The notes under the pieces: generated by a model
Told to the model about the DNA's origin: nothing
Databases searched by the model: none
The model's input: the letters and a program-made list of their open reading frames with translations, nothing else
Program-made: the position numbers and the translations under genes
In this document: piece by piece, positions 8,509 to 17,049 of the stretch
How positions within the stretch are numbered: position 1 is the stretch's first letter
Layout: every line of letters begins with the position of its first letter
DNA from: Holophaga foetida DSM 6591
GTDB taxonomy: Bacteria; Acidobacteriota; Holophagae; Holophagales; Holophagaceae
Length of the DNA: 64,000 bases
Direction of reading: 5' to 3'
NCBI RefSeq assembly: GCF_000242615.2
Contig: NZ_KI912268.1
Coordinates: forward strand, 889,863-953,862

Positions 8509-8960
8509 GCGTGGAACGTGGATTTTCCTTTGCCCCGGAGAAATGCATCCAGTGCCACGCCTGTGCGGTGGCCTGCAAGAGCTGGCGGGAGCTCGAACCC
8601 AAGGTGCGATACCGCTGGGTCGAGAATATCTGGCAGGGCAGCTATCCCGAAATCCGGTGCGTCTCCAGCACCATAGCCTGCAAGCAATGCGACGACCCGC
8701 CCTGTGTTGCCGTTTGCCCGGAAGGCGCCATCAACAAGCGCCTTGAGGATGGCATTGTGGTCGTGAATGAAGAGGCCTGCAGCGGCTGCCAAGCCTGTCT
8801 TGGGGCCTGCCCTGATGCCATCCCGCAGTTCGGTGCGGATGGCAAGATGCAGAAATGCGATCTCTGCCTGGGGAGGCTCGACCTGGACGCTGATGAACCC
8901 CCCTGCGTCGCCACCTGCCCCACCAAGGCTCTCAGTTTCTTGCGGTCAAAGGTGGAGTAA
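8505..8960 (+). CDS. DmsB-like electron-transfer subunit with four [4Fe-4S] sites
   Basis: 151-residue ferredoxin-type subunit. Sixteen cysteines are arranged in four groups (CIQCHACAVAC, CKQC...CVAVC, CSGCQACLGAC, CDLC...CVATC), the pattern of DmsB/PhsB/HybA-like proteins that wire a molybdenum subunit to its electron partner. No signal peptide or membrane helix is present. The start is the ATG within the stop of the catalytic gene (ATGA), with GGAGG upstream, so the two are translationally coupled. The physiological electron partner is not encoded nearby. Confidence 0.85.
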   Translation: MSVERGFSFAPEKCIQCHACAVACKSWRELEPKVRYRWVENIWQGSYPEIRCVSSTIACKQCDDPPCVAVCPEGAINKRLEDGIVVVNEEACSGCQACLGACPDAIPQFGADGKMQKCDLCLGRLDLDADEPPCVATCPTKALSFLRSKVE

Positions 8961-9033
8961 GCCCAACTGAGCTGCGGCTGCAAGCCAAAGCCCGGCTCCC
9001 AGGCCTGTTTGCACCGGCACCCGCAAAGATCAG

Positions 9034-9052
9034 TTGCGGGTAATACCCACAA
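9034..9052. promoter_or_regulatory. Short palindrome upstream of DUF134 gene
   Basis: TTGCGGGT and ACCCACAA arms (7 of 8 paired) flank AAT, about 55 bases upstream of the DUF134 start. It is a candidate operator; no factor can be assigned. Confidence 0.3.
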
Positions 9053-9107
9053 TCAATCACCTTGCATTCACAAGCGTTTTCATTCACAACTGGGAGTGGA
9101 GGAATCC

Positions 9108-9410
9108 TTGGCCCGCCGTCCCTGTTGCAAACATATCGAAGCCCTGCCGGAAGTCCGCTACTTCAAGCCGCGGGCCGTCCCCCTGTCCGAACTCGAAGAG
9201 GTCATTCTCGGCATGGAGGAACTGGAGGCCCTGCGGCTGGCCCACATCGAGGGACTCCAGCAGAAGGCCGGGGCCGAATCCATGGGGGTCTCCCGGGCCA
9301 CCTTCGGGCGGGTGCTGGAAGCCGCCCACCGGAAGGTGGCCAAGGCTCTGGTCGACGGCTGCGCCCTGCGGATCGAGGGGGGCAGCTACACCGTGAAGGA
9401 GAGCCGGTAG
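9108..9410 (+). CDS. DUF134 helix-turn-helix protein
   Basis: About 100 residues. It begins with a Cys pair (RRPCCKHIEALPEVRYFKP), then LSELEEVILGMEELEALRLAHIEGLQQ and a sigma-4-like helix-turn-helix (ESMGVSRATFGRVLEAAHRKVAKALVDG). This is the conserved DUF134 family, often encoded beside NifX-like or ORP-type genes in anaerobes. I choose the TTG at 9108 because it has a good GTGGAGGA site eight bases upstream and gives the usual family length; the longer frame from 9009 has no family resemblance in its first 33 residues. It may regulate the adjacent molybdoenzyme or the metal genes, but this is not shown. Confidence 0.75.
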   Translation: MARRPCCKHIEALPEVRYFKPRAVPLSELEEVILGMEELEALRLAHIEGLQQKAGAESMGVSRATFGRVLEAAHRKVAKALVDGCALRIEGGSYTVKESR

Positions 9411-9424
9411 GGAGCTCTGCCGCC

Positions 9425-9916
9425 TCAGCCCGCCAGCGTTCCGAGCTCGCTGTCCAGCCGCTCCATGGCGATACCCTTGAGATGGCAGGGATCCGGCCCG
9501 AAGATGATCGCGGTGAAGTGGATCTTGAACTCCTGGGATAGCCCCGCATCCCAGCACCCGGAGCTCTTCATCTGGATGTTCCGGCCAGTGGAAGCCAGCC
9601 AGAGGTTCTCATTCTGTCCGTTCTCCACAAACACTTTGATGTGCCCGACCATGTGGCGCTGCGCCACGGCCCAGTCTCGTAATCCGGCGACACAGCGCAT
9701 CATGACGGCCGAAAAGGCCTGGCCCGACACTTCGCTCGGGCAGCTCACGGAGCGGGTTGCCGAATAGACGGCCGGGCTCTCCCCCGGGGCATGAAAGAGT
9801 TGATCAGCCGACGGTTGGCCATGAGGATGGTGCCCGTGGGAATGCCCGTGATCATGCGAGCAGCCCTCATGGCAGACATGGGAAGCTGGGTGTTCTTCAG
9901 ACCTCTTGGCAGACAT
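9425..9916 (-). CDS. Histidine-rich protein paired with CobW-like GTPase
   Basis: 163 residues. The N-terminus carries CHEGCSHDHGHSHGHHPHG, a dense His/Cys stretch like the metal-binding tails of nickel/zinc/cobalt chaperones. The remaining ~120 residues form a globular domain with scattered cysteines that I cannot assign to a named family. The start at 9916 (MSAKRSEEH) is chosen because it overlaps the upstream GTPase by 20 bases and avoids extra residues inside that gene. Its coupling to a CobW-type GTPase suggests metal storage or delivery; which metal is unknown. Confidence 0.6.
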   Translation of the reverse strand: MSAKRSEEHPASHVCHEGCSHDHGHSHGHHPHGQPSADQLFHAPGESPAVYSATRSVSCPSEVSGQAFSAVMMRCVAGLRDWAVAQRHMVGHIKVFVENGQNENLWLASTGRNIQMKSSGCWDAGLSQEFKIHFTAIIFGPDPCHLKGIAMERLDSELGTLAG

Positions 9917-10505
9917 CGATCTTCCTCCAGATGCTGGAATCAAGGTTGAGGGCCGACACAGACAGGATCTCCGCCCCGGGATTCATCTCGCGCAGGGCTT
10001 CCCTGATCGCACCGAGGGACTCCTCCCCGACCAGGTCGCACTTGTTGATGAGCACTAGGTCGCCGGAAGAAACCTGACCCTGCACCAGGGCTGGCGTGAT
10101 CTCCGTCAGTTCCTCCCAGCGTTCCGCATCCACCACCGAGACCACCACAATGCGCTCGATCCCCTGGCCGTACTGACGGAGAGTCTCGATGATCTTGGCA
10201 GGGTAGGCGAGGCCGGTCGGCTCGAAGATGACCCAGGCCGGATGAATGGTCTCATTCAGTTCATTGAGCGTGGTGACCAGATCGGCCGTAAGGGTGCAGC
10301 AGATGCAGCCCGCAAAGAGCTCACGCACTGCGTATCCCCCGGCCTGCAACACCTTGTTGTCGATGCCCACCTCGCCGATCTCGTTTTCGAGAATCACCAG
10401 CTTCGAGCCCTCCGTCCCTTCCTCTCCCACTAGGTAGTGAGCCAGGGAGAGAATAAGGCTGGTCTTTCCAGACCCAAGAAACCCCCCGAATATTACCACT
10501 TGCAT
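9897..10505 (-). CDS. CobW/HypB/UreG-family GTPase, short form
   Basis: 202-residue metal-chaperone GTPase. The P-loop is GGFLGSGKTS (residues 7-16), the family metal site is CICC (67-70, GCICCTL), FEPTG corresponds to Walker B, and NKCD gives guanine specificity. COG0523 proteins of the CobW type usually have a C-terminal domain of another ~100 residues; here it is absent, and the downstream overlapping His-rich protein may replace it. The gene is divergent from a TonB receptor across a 200-base region with two palindromes, which points to joint metal-dependent control. Confidence 0.82.
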   Translation of the reverse strand: MQVVIFGGFLGSGKTSLILSLAHYLVGEEGTEGSKLVILENEIGEVGIDNKVLQAGGYAVRELFAGCICCTLTADLVTTLNELNETIHPAWVIFEPTGLAYPAKIIETLRQYGQGIERIVVVSVVDAERWEELTEITPALVQGQVSSGDLVLINKCDLVGEESLGAIREALREMNPGAEILSVSALNLDSSIWRKIDVCQEV

Positions 10506-10520
10506 AGCGCAACCCCCTTC

Positions 10521-10546
10521 ATGTTATGAGCACATGCTCTCAACAT
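10521..10546. promoter_or_regulatory. 26-bp inverted repeat in divergent promoter region
   Basis: Arms of 12 bases, ATGTTATGAGCA and TGCTCTCAACAT, pair at 10 of 12 positions around CA, 16 bases upstream of the GTPase start. The core GAGCA-CAT-GCTC resembles GAGCA-TTC-GCTC at 19510-19521 in the promoter of the NifX/MinD operon. It is likely an operator; the regulator is unknown. Confidence 0.5.
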
Positions 10547-10611
10547 ATCACCATACATCCATGACATGTGGATACCCAACAGTTTCCATGACAGCCCTAA
10601 AAAGAGCCTAT

Positions 10612-10638
10612 GCTTAATAGAACTCATTTCTATTAAGC
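10612..10638. promoter_or_regulatory. Perfect 11-bp inverted repeat upstream of TonB receptor
   Basis: GCTTAATAGAA (10612-10622) and TTCTATTAAGC (10628-10638) are exact reverse complements separated by CTCAT. It lies ~70 bases before the receptor start. The A/T-rich perfect dyad suits an operator for a dimeric metal-responsive repressor; there is no T-run, so it is not a terminator. Confidence 0.55.
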
Positions 10639-10706
10639 TAGTCACTCTGGCCCCGCTCCACAGGGAGCACGTGCTGCAGACACGGATACGGCCACACGGA
10701 GGGATC

Positions 10707-12977
10707 ATGCGCCTGTTTCACCGAGTCGGCATCGCAAACGCCATGTTGGTGTCCACCCTGCCATGCCTGGGCGCCGATAGCGCCCAGGCATCCGCCCTCA
10801 TCGGAAAGACCCTCGAAGCCTCGACCCGGAAGCCCCTGGACAGGGTCCTGGTCCAGATCCCGGAGCTCAAGCGGAAGGTCTTCACGGAAGCCAGTGGCGC
10901 CTTCCTGCTCGGCCACCTCCCCGCAGGCCGTTATCTGGTCACCTTCCAGGGGAACCAGCTGGAATCCAAGCATGTATGGGTCACCCTGCCCACCCGTGAT
11001 CCCCTGGAGATCACCCTCAATCCGAAGATCCCGGAAGTGGTGGTAACGGTCACGGCAACCCCCTGGGCAACCCATCCCATGGAAGCCGCTCAGCAGACCG
11101 CTTCGGTCCCCCATGAGGACATCTTCGCGGGGTCGGGCATGTCCGTCGGTGAAGCCGTAGCAGCCCTCCCCGGCGTCAGGAATGTCTCGACCGGGGAGAG
11201 CTCCGGAACTCCCATGATCCGGGGCATGGTGAACGACCGGGTCCGAGTGCTGGACAACGGGGTCGGTGTCAATTACCAGGGCTTCAGCCGTCGGCACATG
11301 CCCACCCTGGAACCCCTGGACGCGGACCGCATCGATGTGGTCCGCGGACCAGCCAGCGTGCTCTACGGGTCACAGGCCGTGGGCGGGGCCGTGAACCTGA
11401 GCAGCGCACTTCTCCCCACTGCTGCGGAGGGAAAATCGAGCCTGGGGGGGCGTCTGTCCCTGGGGCATGCCTCCGCCAACGACAGCCGAGTCGGCCAGGC
11501 CATGCTTGAAGGGGCCCACGGGGGTTTCGGATGGAGGCTGTCCGGAACCGAAAGAGTAGGAGGTGACACCCGCACCCCCGATGGTGATATTCCCGACACG
11601 GGGTTCCGATCCGACTCCTGGTCGCTTCTCGGAGGGTATTCGGGGGCCTGGGGGCAGATCCAGGCGAGGGCTAGGTCCTTTGAGAACAAGCTGGGCTTCT
11701 ATGTCCCGGGTTCACCGCTCTTCAGCCTGCGGCTCCAGGATGCACTCCAGGGGCTCGAGGGTTCCCTATACACGCCCATCGGCGTCCTGGAAGTGAACGC
11801 CACCCGCCAGGAGAACCACCGCAGGGCCTACTCGTCCGGAACCTCCGCGGCACCGACCGTGAACCTCATCCTCACCACCCACACATTCAGGACCCACCTG
11901 AAGCATCTTCCCGCTGCCAGACTCCAGGGCGACCTATCTCTTGAATATGTGGAGCAGGAGAACGACTCCCTTGCGCGCGCATCCTCCGGCCAGAAGACCC
12001 TGCTCCCCGATTACGGCACCCGTTCCTGGAGCATGTCCCTCTTCGAGGAATGGCGACAGGATGCGGACGCGGAGCATGGCTGGATCTTCAGCTTGGGGCT
12101 CCGGCACGACGCCAGGCGGCTGGACGTATCGCCGGACCTGCGGACAGGGCTGGAGAATGGCCTGGAGCGAAGCTACTGCGCCACAACCGGATCCGTTGGA
12201 GCCGTGTTCCGCTTCACTCCCAGGTATTCCCTGGCCGCTACCCTCGGACGCGGGTGGCGCCACCCCTCGGAATATGAGCTCTTCGCAGCGGGGACGCATG
12301 ATGGCGTGGCCGCGTACGAACTGGGCAACCTGAACCTCAGGGAGGAGAAAAGCATGAACGCCGAGGCATCCTTCCGAATGGATCACCCCTGGTTCAAGGG
12401 TAGCCTCAGCATCTTCGAGAATCGGTTCGAGGACTACATCTATCTATATGAGACCGGACTTCCCGCGGTGGGGGGCCTGCCGGTCCTTTCCTTCCGGCAG
12501 TCCGATGCCCGGACCCGGGGCATTGAAGTGGAAGCCCGGACGCCCCTGGGAACCAGCTTCGAACTCCGGGGGGCCTACGAGCATCTGAGCACCCACAATG
12601 AATCCACGGGCAATGCCCTCCCCTTCACACCTCCGGATCGCGCCTCCCTGGGGGGGCGCTGGTCCTGGGTCCTTCAGGAGAGGAGCCTCCGCCAGGGCCA
12701 CCTGGACATCCACGCCGTCTGGACCGGCACCGGCAGCCCCAGCGGAATCGACGAGCCCTTCGGAAGCCGCGACGGGCAGCTGATCGAGACCGGCTCCTAT
12801 CTCGTCTGGAACCTGGGTGCCGGAACCCAATGGAAGTGGGGGCGTGCAACCCTCAAGTCGGACCTGGCGGTGACCAATCTCTTTAACAGGCGGTACGTCG
12901 ACTTCCTGGACACCTACAAGCAGTATTTCCCGGCCCAGGGAAGGTCCTGCCGGACCACCCTGAGCGCCAGTTTCTGA
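10707..12977 (+). CDS. TonB-dependent outer-membrane receptor
   Basis: 756 residues. A signal peptide (~1-28, ending CLGADSAQA) is followed by a carboxypeptidase-regulatory-like domain (~30-100), the plug (VGEAVAALPGVRN...IRGMVNDRVRVLDNG, ~125-260, with VVRGPASVLYGSQAVGGAVN) and a 22-strand barrel ending in an aromatic residue (TLSASF). The ATG at 10707 is used because it follows GGAGGG and yields the signal peptide. The layout is like metal or siderophore/corrinoid receptors of the ZnuD/BtuB type. The divergent His-rich/CobW pair suggests the cargo is a transition metal or metal complex, which is inference. TonB/ExbB are not in the window. Confidence 0.87.
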   Translation: MRLFHRVGIANAMLVSTLPCLGADSAQASALIGKTLEASTRKPLDRVLVQIPELKRKVFTEASGAFLLGHLPAGRYLVTFQGNQLESKHVWVTLPTRDPLEITLNPKIPEVVVTVTATPWATHPMEAAQQTASVPHEDIFAGSGMSVGEAVAALPGVRNVSTGESSGTPMIRGMVNDRVRVLDNGVGVNYQGFSRRHMPTLEPLDADRIDVVRGPASVLYGSQAVGGAVNLSSALLPTAAEGKSSLGGRLSLGHASANDSRVGQAMLEGAHGGFGWRLSGTERVGGDTRTPDGDIPDTGFRSDSWSLLGGYSGAWGQIQARARSFENKLGFYVPGSPLFSLRLQDALQGLEGSLYTPIGVLEVNATRQENHRRAYSSGTSAAPTVNLILTTHTFRTHLKHLPAARLQGDLSLEYVEQENDSLARASSGQKTLLPDYGTRSWSMSLFEEWRQDADAEHGWIFSLGLRHDARRLDVSPDLRTGLENGLERSYCATTGSVGAVFRFTPRYSLAATLGRGWRHPSEYELFAAGTHDGVAAYELGNLNLREEKSMNAEASFRMDHPWFKGSLSIFENRFEDYIYLYETGLPAVGGLPVLSFRQSDARTRGIEVEARTPLGTSFELRGAYEHLSTHNESTGNALPFTPPDRASLGGRWSWVLQERSLRQGHLDIHAVWTGTGSPSGIDEPFGSRDGQLIETGSYLVWNLGAGTQWKWGRATLKSDLAVTNLFNRRYVDFLDTYKQYFPAQGRSCRTTLSASF

Positions 12978-13008
12978 GCCCCCTCCACACCACACTGAAG
13001 GCAATGGA

Positions 13009-13623
13009 TCAGCTCAGGATCTCCTCCAGGGTCACGTAGTCGCCCACGTGGCCAGCCATCTTCTCGGCATCGGTCCGCACCGGCAGAGTCTTCTTTCCGG
13101 GGCGCCAGTTGGCGGGGCAGACCTCGCCGGTCCGGGTGGCGTGCTGCCAGGCCTCGATCTGGCGGAGGAACTCGTTCACGTTCCGGCCGACGGAATCCGC
13201 CTGGACCTCCTGGGCCACGCAGATGCCCTCGGGGGTGAAGAGGAAGCGCCCACGGAGAGCCACGCCTTCCTCCTCGATGAGCACCCCGAAGGCCCGGCTC
13301 ACCTCCTGGTTGGTGTCGGAGCCGATGGTGAGCACCAAGCCCTTCAGAAGGGGTTCCGTCTCCACGAAGCGCTTGTGGGAGAACTTGGTGTCCGTGGAGA
13401 CCGCCAGGATCTCCACCCCCAGTTTGGTGAACTCGTCGGCCTTGGCGTTCATGGCCGCAATCTCCGTGGGGCAGACGAAGGTGAAGTCGGCGGGGTAGAA
13501 GCAGACCACCGTCCACTTCCCCTTATAGTCCTCGCTCGAGACGGTTCTGAAGTGGCCCGTCCTGGCGTCAAAGGCGTCCATCGTGAACGCAGGCATCTCT
13601 CGGCGCACCATGGTGGAACTCAT
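13009..13623 (-). CDS. ahpC: Peroxiredoxin AhpC (typical 2-Cys)
   Basis: Thiol peroxidase that reduces hydrogen peroxide and alkyl hydroperoxides; about 204 residues. The peroxidatic cysteine is in FTFVCPTEI and the resolving cysteine in GEVCPANW. The ATG at 13623 is chosen because AAGGAGG lies eleven bases upstream and the alternative at 13710 adds an unrelated leader. AhpF is not adjacent, so the reductant may be a thioredoxin-like system. A terminator at 13766-13791 separates it from the Mrp gene, so it is its own transcript. A C-terminal fragment of a second ahpC lies at 32180-32256. Confidence 0.9.
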   Translation of the reverse strand: MSSTMVRREMPAFTMDAFDARTGHFRTVSSEDYKGKWTVVCFYPADFTFVCPTEIAAMNAKADEFTKLGVEILAVSTDTKFSHKRFVETEPLLKGLVLTIGSDTNQEVSRAFGVLIEEEGVALRGRFLFTPEGICVAQEVQADSVGRNVNEFLRQIEAWQHATRTGEVCPANWRPGKKTLPVRTDAEKMAGHVGDYVTLEEILS

Positions 13624-13765
13624 GGGTTCGACCTCCTTGGGGGTTCCAGAAGCGGTATCCGCTTTGGGTTGGGGGGATTTGCGGGGCCTCAGGCCGGCGT
13701 CGCATGGCATGGAAAGCTCCTTGAAGGGCCTGAATCCTCAGGCGTTCTCATCAGATTTACAAAAC

Positions 13766-13791
13766 AAAAAGGCTTTGGCAAGCCTTTTTTT
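13766..13791 (-). terminator. Rho-independent terminator after mrp operon
   Basis: AAAAAGGCTT (13766-13775) pairs with AAGCCTTTTT (13780-13789) across a four-base loop. On the minus strand the stem is followed by TTTTTGTTTTG, so it ends the leftward operon that runs 17867 to 13802. Confidence 0.75.
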
Positions 13792-13801
13792 CAGCCCATG
13801 C

Positions 13802-14713
13802 TCAGAATCCTGAACCCCGAGACTCCTGCTCCGCCATCTGCTCTAGGATGGCCCCGATAATGCCCTCCATGGCCCGGGCGGGCGCCTCCTGGGGCCGGTG
13901 CTCCACGAAGGGAAGGCCACGGTCCGCGTCCTCCCCGATGCCGGGGTCCAGGGGCAGCTCGCCCAGGAAGGGGAGACCCATCTCCTCCGCCAGGATCCGG
14001 CCCCCCCCCTTGCGGAAGATGGCCACCTGCTCCCCGCAGCGGGGACAGGTGAAGCCGCTCATGTTCTCGATCACCCCCAGGATGGGCACCCGGAGCTGCC
14101 GACAGAAGGTCACGGCCTTGCGCACATCCACGGCGGCCACCCGCTGGGGAGAGGTTACCACCACAGCGCCCTGGGGCGACAGGACCTGACAGACCGTGAG
14201 GGGTTCGTCTCCGGTGCCCGGTGGGGCGTCCACGATCAGGTAGTCCAGGTCACCCCATGCCACATCCCTTACGAACTGCTTGATGAGCTTCATCTTCATG
14301 GGCCCACGCCAGATCAGGGCCTCGTCCTGACCTGAGAGCAGGAAGGCCACGGACATCACCTTGAGCGCCCCGGCGGAAAGCGGCTTCAGGCCGTCAGGGC
14401 CCCGGGAGATGGAGAAGCCTTCGAGCCCCAGCATCGTGGGCACGCTTGGCCCATGGACGTCCACGTCCAGCAAACCCACCCGGTGGCCCGCATCCCGAAG
14501 GGCCACCGCGAGGTTTACCGCAACGGTGCTCTTGCCCACCCCTCCCTTCCCAGACAGGACCAGGAGGGTGTGGCGGATCCGGCAGAGCCGGGCCTGGATG
14601 GCCCGACGCTCCTCGAAGGCCTCGGGAGTCTCCCCGGGCTTCGGCTCCTGGGCCGGGCAGTCGTTGCGCGCGCAGCCCTGGCAAGGGTTCGGTGTTCCAG
14701 GCGTGGGTTCCAT
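13802..14713 (-). CDS. mrp: Mrp/NBP35-type P-loop ATPase (iron-sulfur carrier)
   Basis: 303-residue Mrp/ApbC-family ATPase that in the family carries and transfers [4Fe-4S] clusters. The N-terminus has CQGCARNDC, a cysteine patch like that of NBP35/ORP-linked Mrp proteins. The deviant Walker A is GKGGVGKST (~54-62), then DVDVHGPSVP, VDAPPGTGDE, and the cluster-binding CPRC within ENMSGFTCPRCG. It is the last gene of a leftward operon with a NifX-like protein, DUF5320, a radical SAM protein and a flavoprotein. In Desulfovibrio an Mrp-like ATPase belongs to the orange protein complex, which this locus resembles. Confidence 0.88.
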   Translation of the reverse strand: MEPTPGTPNPCQGCARNDCPAQEPKPGETPEAFEERRAIQARLCRIRHTLLVLSGKGGVGKSTVAVNLAVALRDAGHRVGLLDVDVHGPSVPTMLGLEGFSISRGPDGLKPLSAGALKVMSVAFLLSGQDEALIWRGPMKMKLIKQFVRDVAWGDLDYLIVDAPPGTGDEPLTVCQVLSPQGAVVVTSPQRVAAVDVRKAVTFCRQLRVPILGVIENMSGFTCPRCGEQVAIFRKGGGRILAEEMGLPFLGELPLDPGIGEDADRGLPFVEHRPQEAPARAMEGIIGAILEQMAEQESRGSGF

Positions 14714-14722
14714 GGGAGCGTC

Positions 14723-16069
14723 CTAGGGGCGGTTGCGCATGGCGCCGATGGCGATCTCGGCGGCATTGGTGAGGGGGTAGGCCACCGGCGAGGCCGTCAG
14801 GGCCGGATGGGTTCCCATCTGGAACATGGCGATGTCCTCGGCGTGCATGCGTTGCTGGACGCAGGCGGCCATGACATTGAGCAGCTCCCCGGCCGCGCTG
14901 TTGCCCCGGACCTGCCCGCCGAGCATGACCCCGGAGCTGGCCTCGAAGACCAGTTTAACCTTCATGGGGGCCCCGCCGGGCATGCCGCCCGGGTGGCGGT
15001 TGGGGCCCTCCACAGTGGCCGTAACCACCTCGTAGCCCTCCCCCCTGGCAGCCGTCTCGGTCAGGCCTGCGGTGCCGAGGGCCAGGTCACCGATGGCGGT
15101 GGACCAGACACCGATCGTGCCGCTGTTTTCCCGGGTGATGCCATAGAGATTGGCCCCGGCGATGCGGGCTTCCATGGTCGCGATGGAAGCGAGCTTGAGA
15201 CTGGAGGGGCGACCCCCGAAAAAGGAGTGCTTCTTTGCACAGTCGCCGCACGCGAATACGCCCGGTTCAGAGGTGCGCATGGCCCGGTCCACCCGGATCG
15301 CCCCACTGGTTCCCAGTTCCAATCCGGCCATCTGGGCGATCTGGACATTGGGGAGCGCCCCGGCCCCAAGGATCACCACATCCGCCTTCAGCTCACCGCC
15401 ATCCCCCAGCAGGACCTTCTCCACCTGGGCCTCCCCCAGGATGGCCTGGACCCTGGTGGAAGCCCGGATCTGTACCCCCCGAGCCCGCAGCGCCTCTTCC
15501 GCCTCCTCGCAGAACTCCGTGTCGTAGGAGAGACTCAGGCAGTGGGGAGCGATCTCCACGATGGTGACATTGGGGATTCCGCGTTTCCGGATTTCATCGG
15601 CAAACTCGATGCCGATGAATCCGCCGCCTATGATGACCACATCCTGGGCACTCTCCAGGGCCTGCTGGAGCTCCAGGAGCCTGGGGATGTCCTTGACGAT
15701 GGGGAACACCCCCTGAAGCCCCGTCCCTGGGATGGGAGGGACAGAAGGGTCGGAACCCGTGGCAAGGATGAGTCTCTCGAACGAAACGGCCCCACAGTCG
15801 GTCACCACGGACTTCTGCTGCAAGTCCAGTGCCAGGGCCTCGGCTTGCAGGATTTCCACACCCGCCTTCTCCAGGAGCGCGTCGGGGATGAGATTCCGGG
15901 AAGGACTCCCCACCGTGCCGAAGATGTACGGGATCCCACAGGGGATCAGGACTTCCTTCTCCTTCCGTATGACCAGGACGGACTTCCGCGGGTGGTGCCT
16001 CTTGGCTGTCAGGGCAGCCGTGACCCCGGCGGCACTGCCGCCCAGGATCACGATATCGGCATTCTTCAT
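14723..16069 (-). CDS. FAD-dependent CoA-disulfide-reductase/NADH-oxidase-like flavoprotein
   Basis: 448 residues. FAD site GGSAAGVTAALTAKR at the N-terminus, the redox-active cysteine in IPCGIPY (~44), the NAD(P)H site VVIIGGGFIGIEFADE (~150) and the second FAD motif GVFACGDCAKK (~275), then a dimerisation domain. The single Cys in PCGIPY marks the CoA-disulfide reductase / NADH:polysulfide reductase / NADH oxidase group; substrate cannot be decided. Its place in the operon with Mrp, NifX-like and radical SAM genes suggests it supplies electrons or handles sulfane sulfur for cluster work. SD sequence AAGGAGCC precedes the start. Confidence 0.82.
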   Translation of the reverse strand: MKNADIVILGGSAAGVTAALTAKRHHPRKSVLVIRKEKEVLIPCGIPYIFGTVGSPSRNLIPDALLEKAGVEILQAEALALDLQQKSVVTDCGAVSFERLILATGSDPSVPPIPGTGLQGVFPIVKDIPRLLELQQALESAQDVVIIGGGFIGIEFADEIRKRGIPNVTIVEIAPHCLSLSYDTEFCEEAEEALRARGVQIRASTRVQAILGEAQVEKVLLGDGGELKADVVILGAGALPNVQIAQMAGLELGTSGAIRVDRAMRTSEPGVFACGDCAKKHSFFGGRPSSLKLASIATMEARIAGANLYGITRENSGTIGVWSTAIGDLALGTAGLTETAARGEGYEVVTATVEGPNRHPGGMPGGAPMKVKLVFEASSGVMLGGQVRGNSAAGELLNVMAACVQQRMHAEDIAMFQMGTHPALTASPVAYPLTNAAEIAIGAMRNRP

Positions 16070-16106
16070 AGGGGCTCCTTGGGAGTGGGGGCGGCCGGAT
16101 TCGGGG

Positions 16107-17042
16107 TTATCCCCGGGCGGCCCGGTAGTAGAGATCGCCGTGCAGATGGAGGCTTTCGATCTGCCCGGCAGCTTGAAGTCTGTGGAGGTATTTCAGGACC
16201 TCCAGGGGCGCGATCCCAAGCCCGAGTGACGCATCCGCAGCCCTGCACGGACGGCGCCCCAAGAGCTCGACCAGGGCCGATTCGGGGTCGGTGGACAGAG
16301 CGGCATCCTGAACCGGAGAAGGCGTTCCGGCAATGACTTCAGACCCGCCCGGGAAGAGGGCCAGTGCCGCCTGGAGGGCTTCCACGGGGAGGGCCTCCAC
16401 CCCTTCGACGGCAGCGGGGCGTTCCACCGTGTTGAGCTGGATCCGGGCAGGTCCGATGGATCCTGCAAGATGGGCGATGCGCCGAAGCTCGTCCTGCCCA
16501 TCGTTCTGACCGGCCACCAGCATGACCTCCAGCCAGACCTCCCCGGGAAAGTGGGCGGTGAACCTTCCGAGCCCCTCCAGTATGGCCCCGAAGGCTAGCC
16601 CGGGGTGGGGGCGGTTGATCCGATGGAAGGCCTCCTCATCCCCGGCGTCGAGGGAGGGGAGCACGACATCCGCAGGCTCCAGGGCCTCCCGCACCGCGGG
16701 AAGGTGGAGGAGGGAGCCATTGGTCAGGACGGCAACGGGGATCGTCGTCAGTTTCTTGATGCCCTGGAGGATGGGACCCAGCTCCAGGTCAAGGGTCGGC
16801 TCACCGGAGCCCGCCAGGCTGATGAAGTCCGGACGAGGCCCATGGGTGAGGGCATGTTCCAGTTCCGGGAGCACCTCGTCGGCACGGGCGTGGGTACGGC
16901 GCCCCAGCGTCCTGCAGGTGGTGGACCCCAATTGGCAGTAGATGCAGTCGTAAGTGCAGGTCTTCCAGGGCACCAGATCCACGCCCAGGGACCTCCCCAG
17001 GCGCCTGGAGGGCACCGGACCGTAGACGCGACCCGGGATCAT
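16107..17042 (-). CDS. Radical SAM protein (COG0731-like)
   Basis: 311 residues. The SAM-cluster cysteines are C-x3-C-x2-C in KTCTYDCIYCQLG (~28-40), followed by SLAGSGEPTLD, the SAM-contacting GE motif, and VAVLTNGSLL. The family (COG0731) is found with NifX-like and MinD genes in many anaerobes; the reaction is not known for most members. It is eight bases from the DUF5320 gene and 37 from the flavoprotein in the same operon. A role in making or inserting a metal cofactor is inferred from context only. Confidence 0.83.
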   Translation of the reverse strand: MIPGRVYGPVPSRRLGRSLGVDLVPWKTCTYDCIYCQLGSTTCRTLGRRTHARADEVLPELEHALTHGPRPDFISLAGSGEPTLDLELGPILQGIKKLTTIPVAVLTNGSLLHLPAVREALEPADVVLPSLDAGDEEAFHRINRPHPGLAFGAILEGLGRFTAHFPGEVWLEVMLVAGQNDGQDELRRIAHLAGSIGPARIQLNTVERPAAVEGVEALPVEALQAALALFPGGSEVIAGTPSPVQDAALSTDPESALVELLGRRPCRAADASLGLGIAPLEVLKYLHRLQAAGQIESLHLHGDLYYRAARG

Positions 17043-17049
17043 GCCGTCC

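Noticed and set aside
15150..16336. Plus-strand frames of 100-600 residues opposite the flavoprotein and Mrp genes
   Set aside because: All are mirror frames in high-GC DNA with Gly/Pro/Arg-biased translations; the minus-strand genes have clear cofactor motifs.
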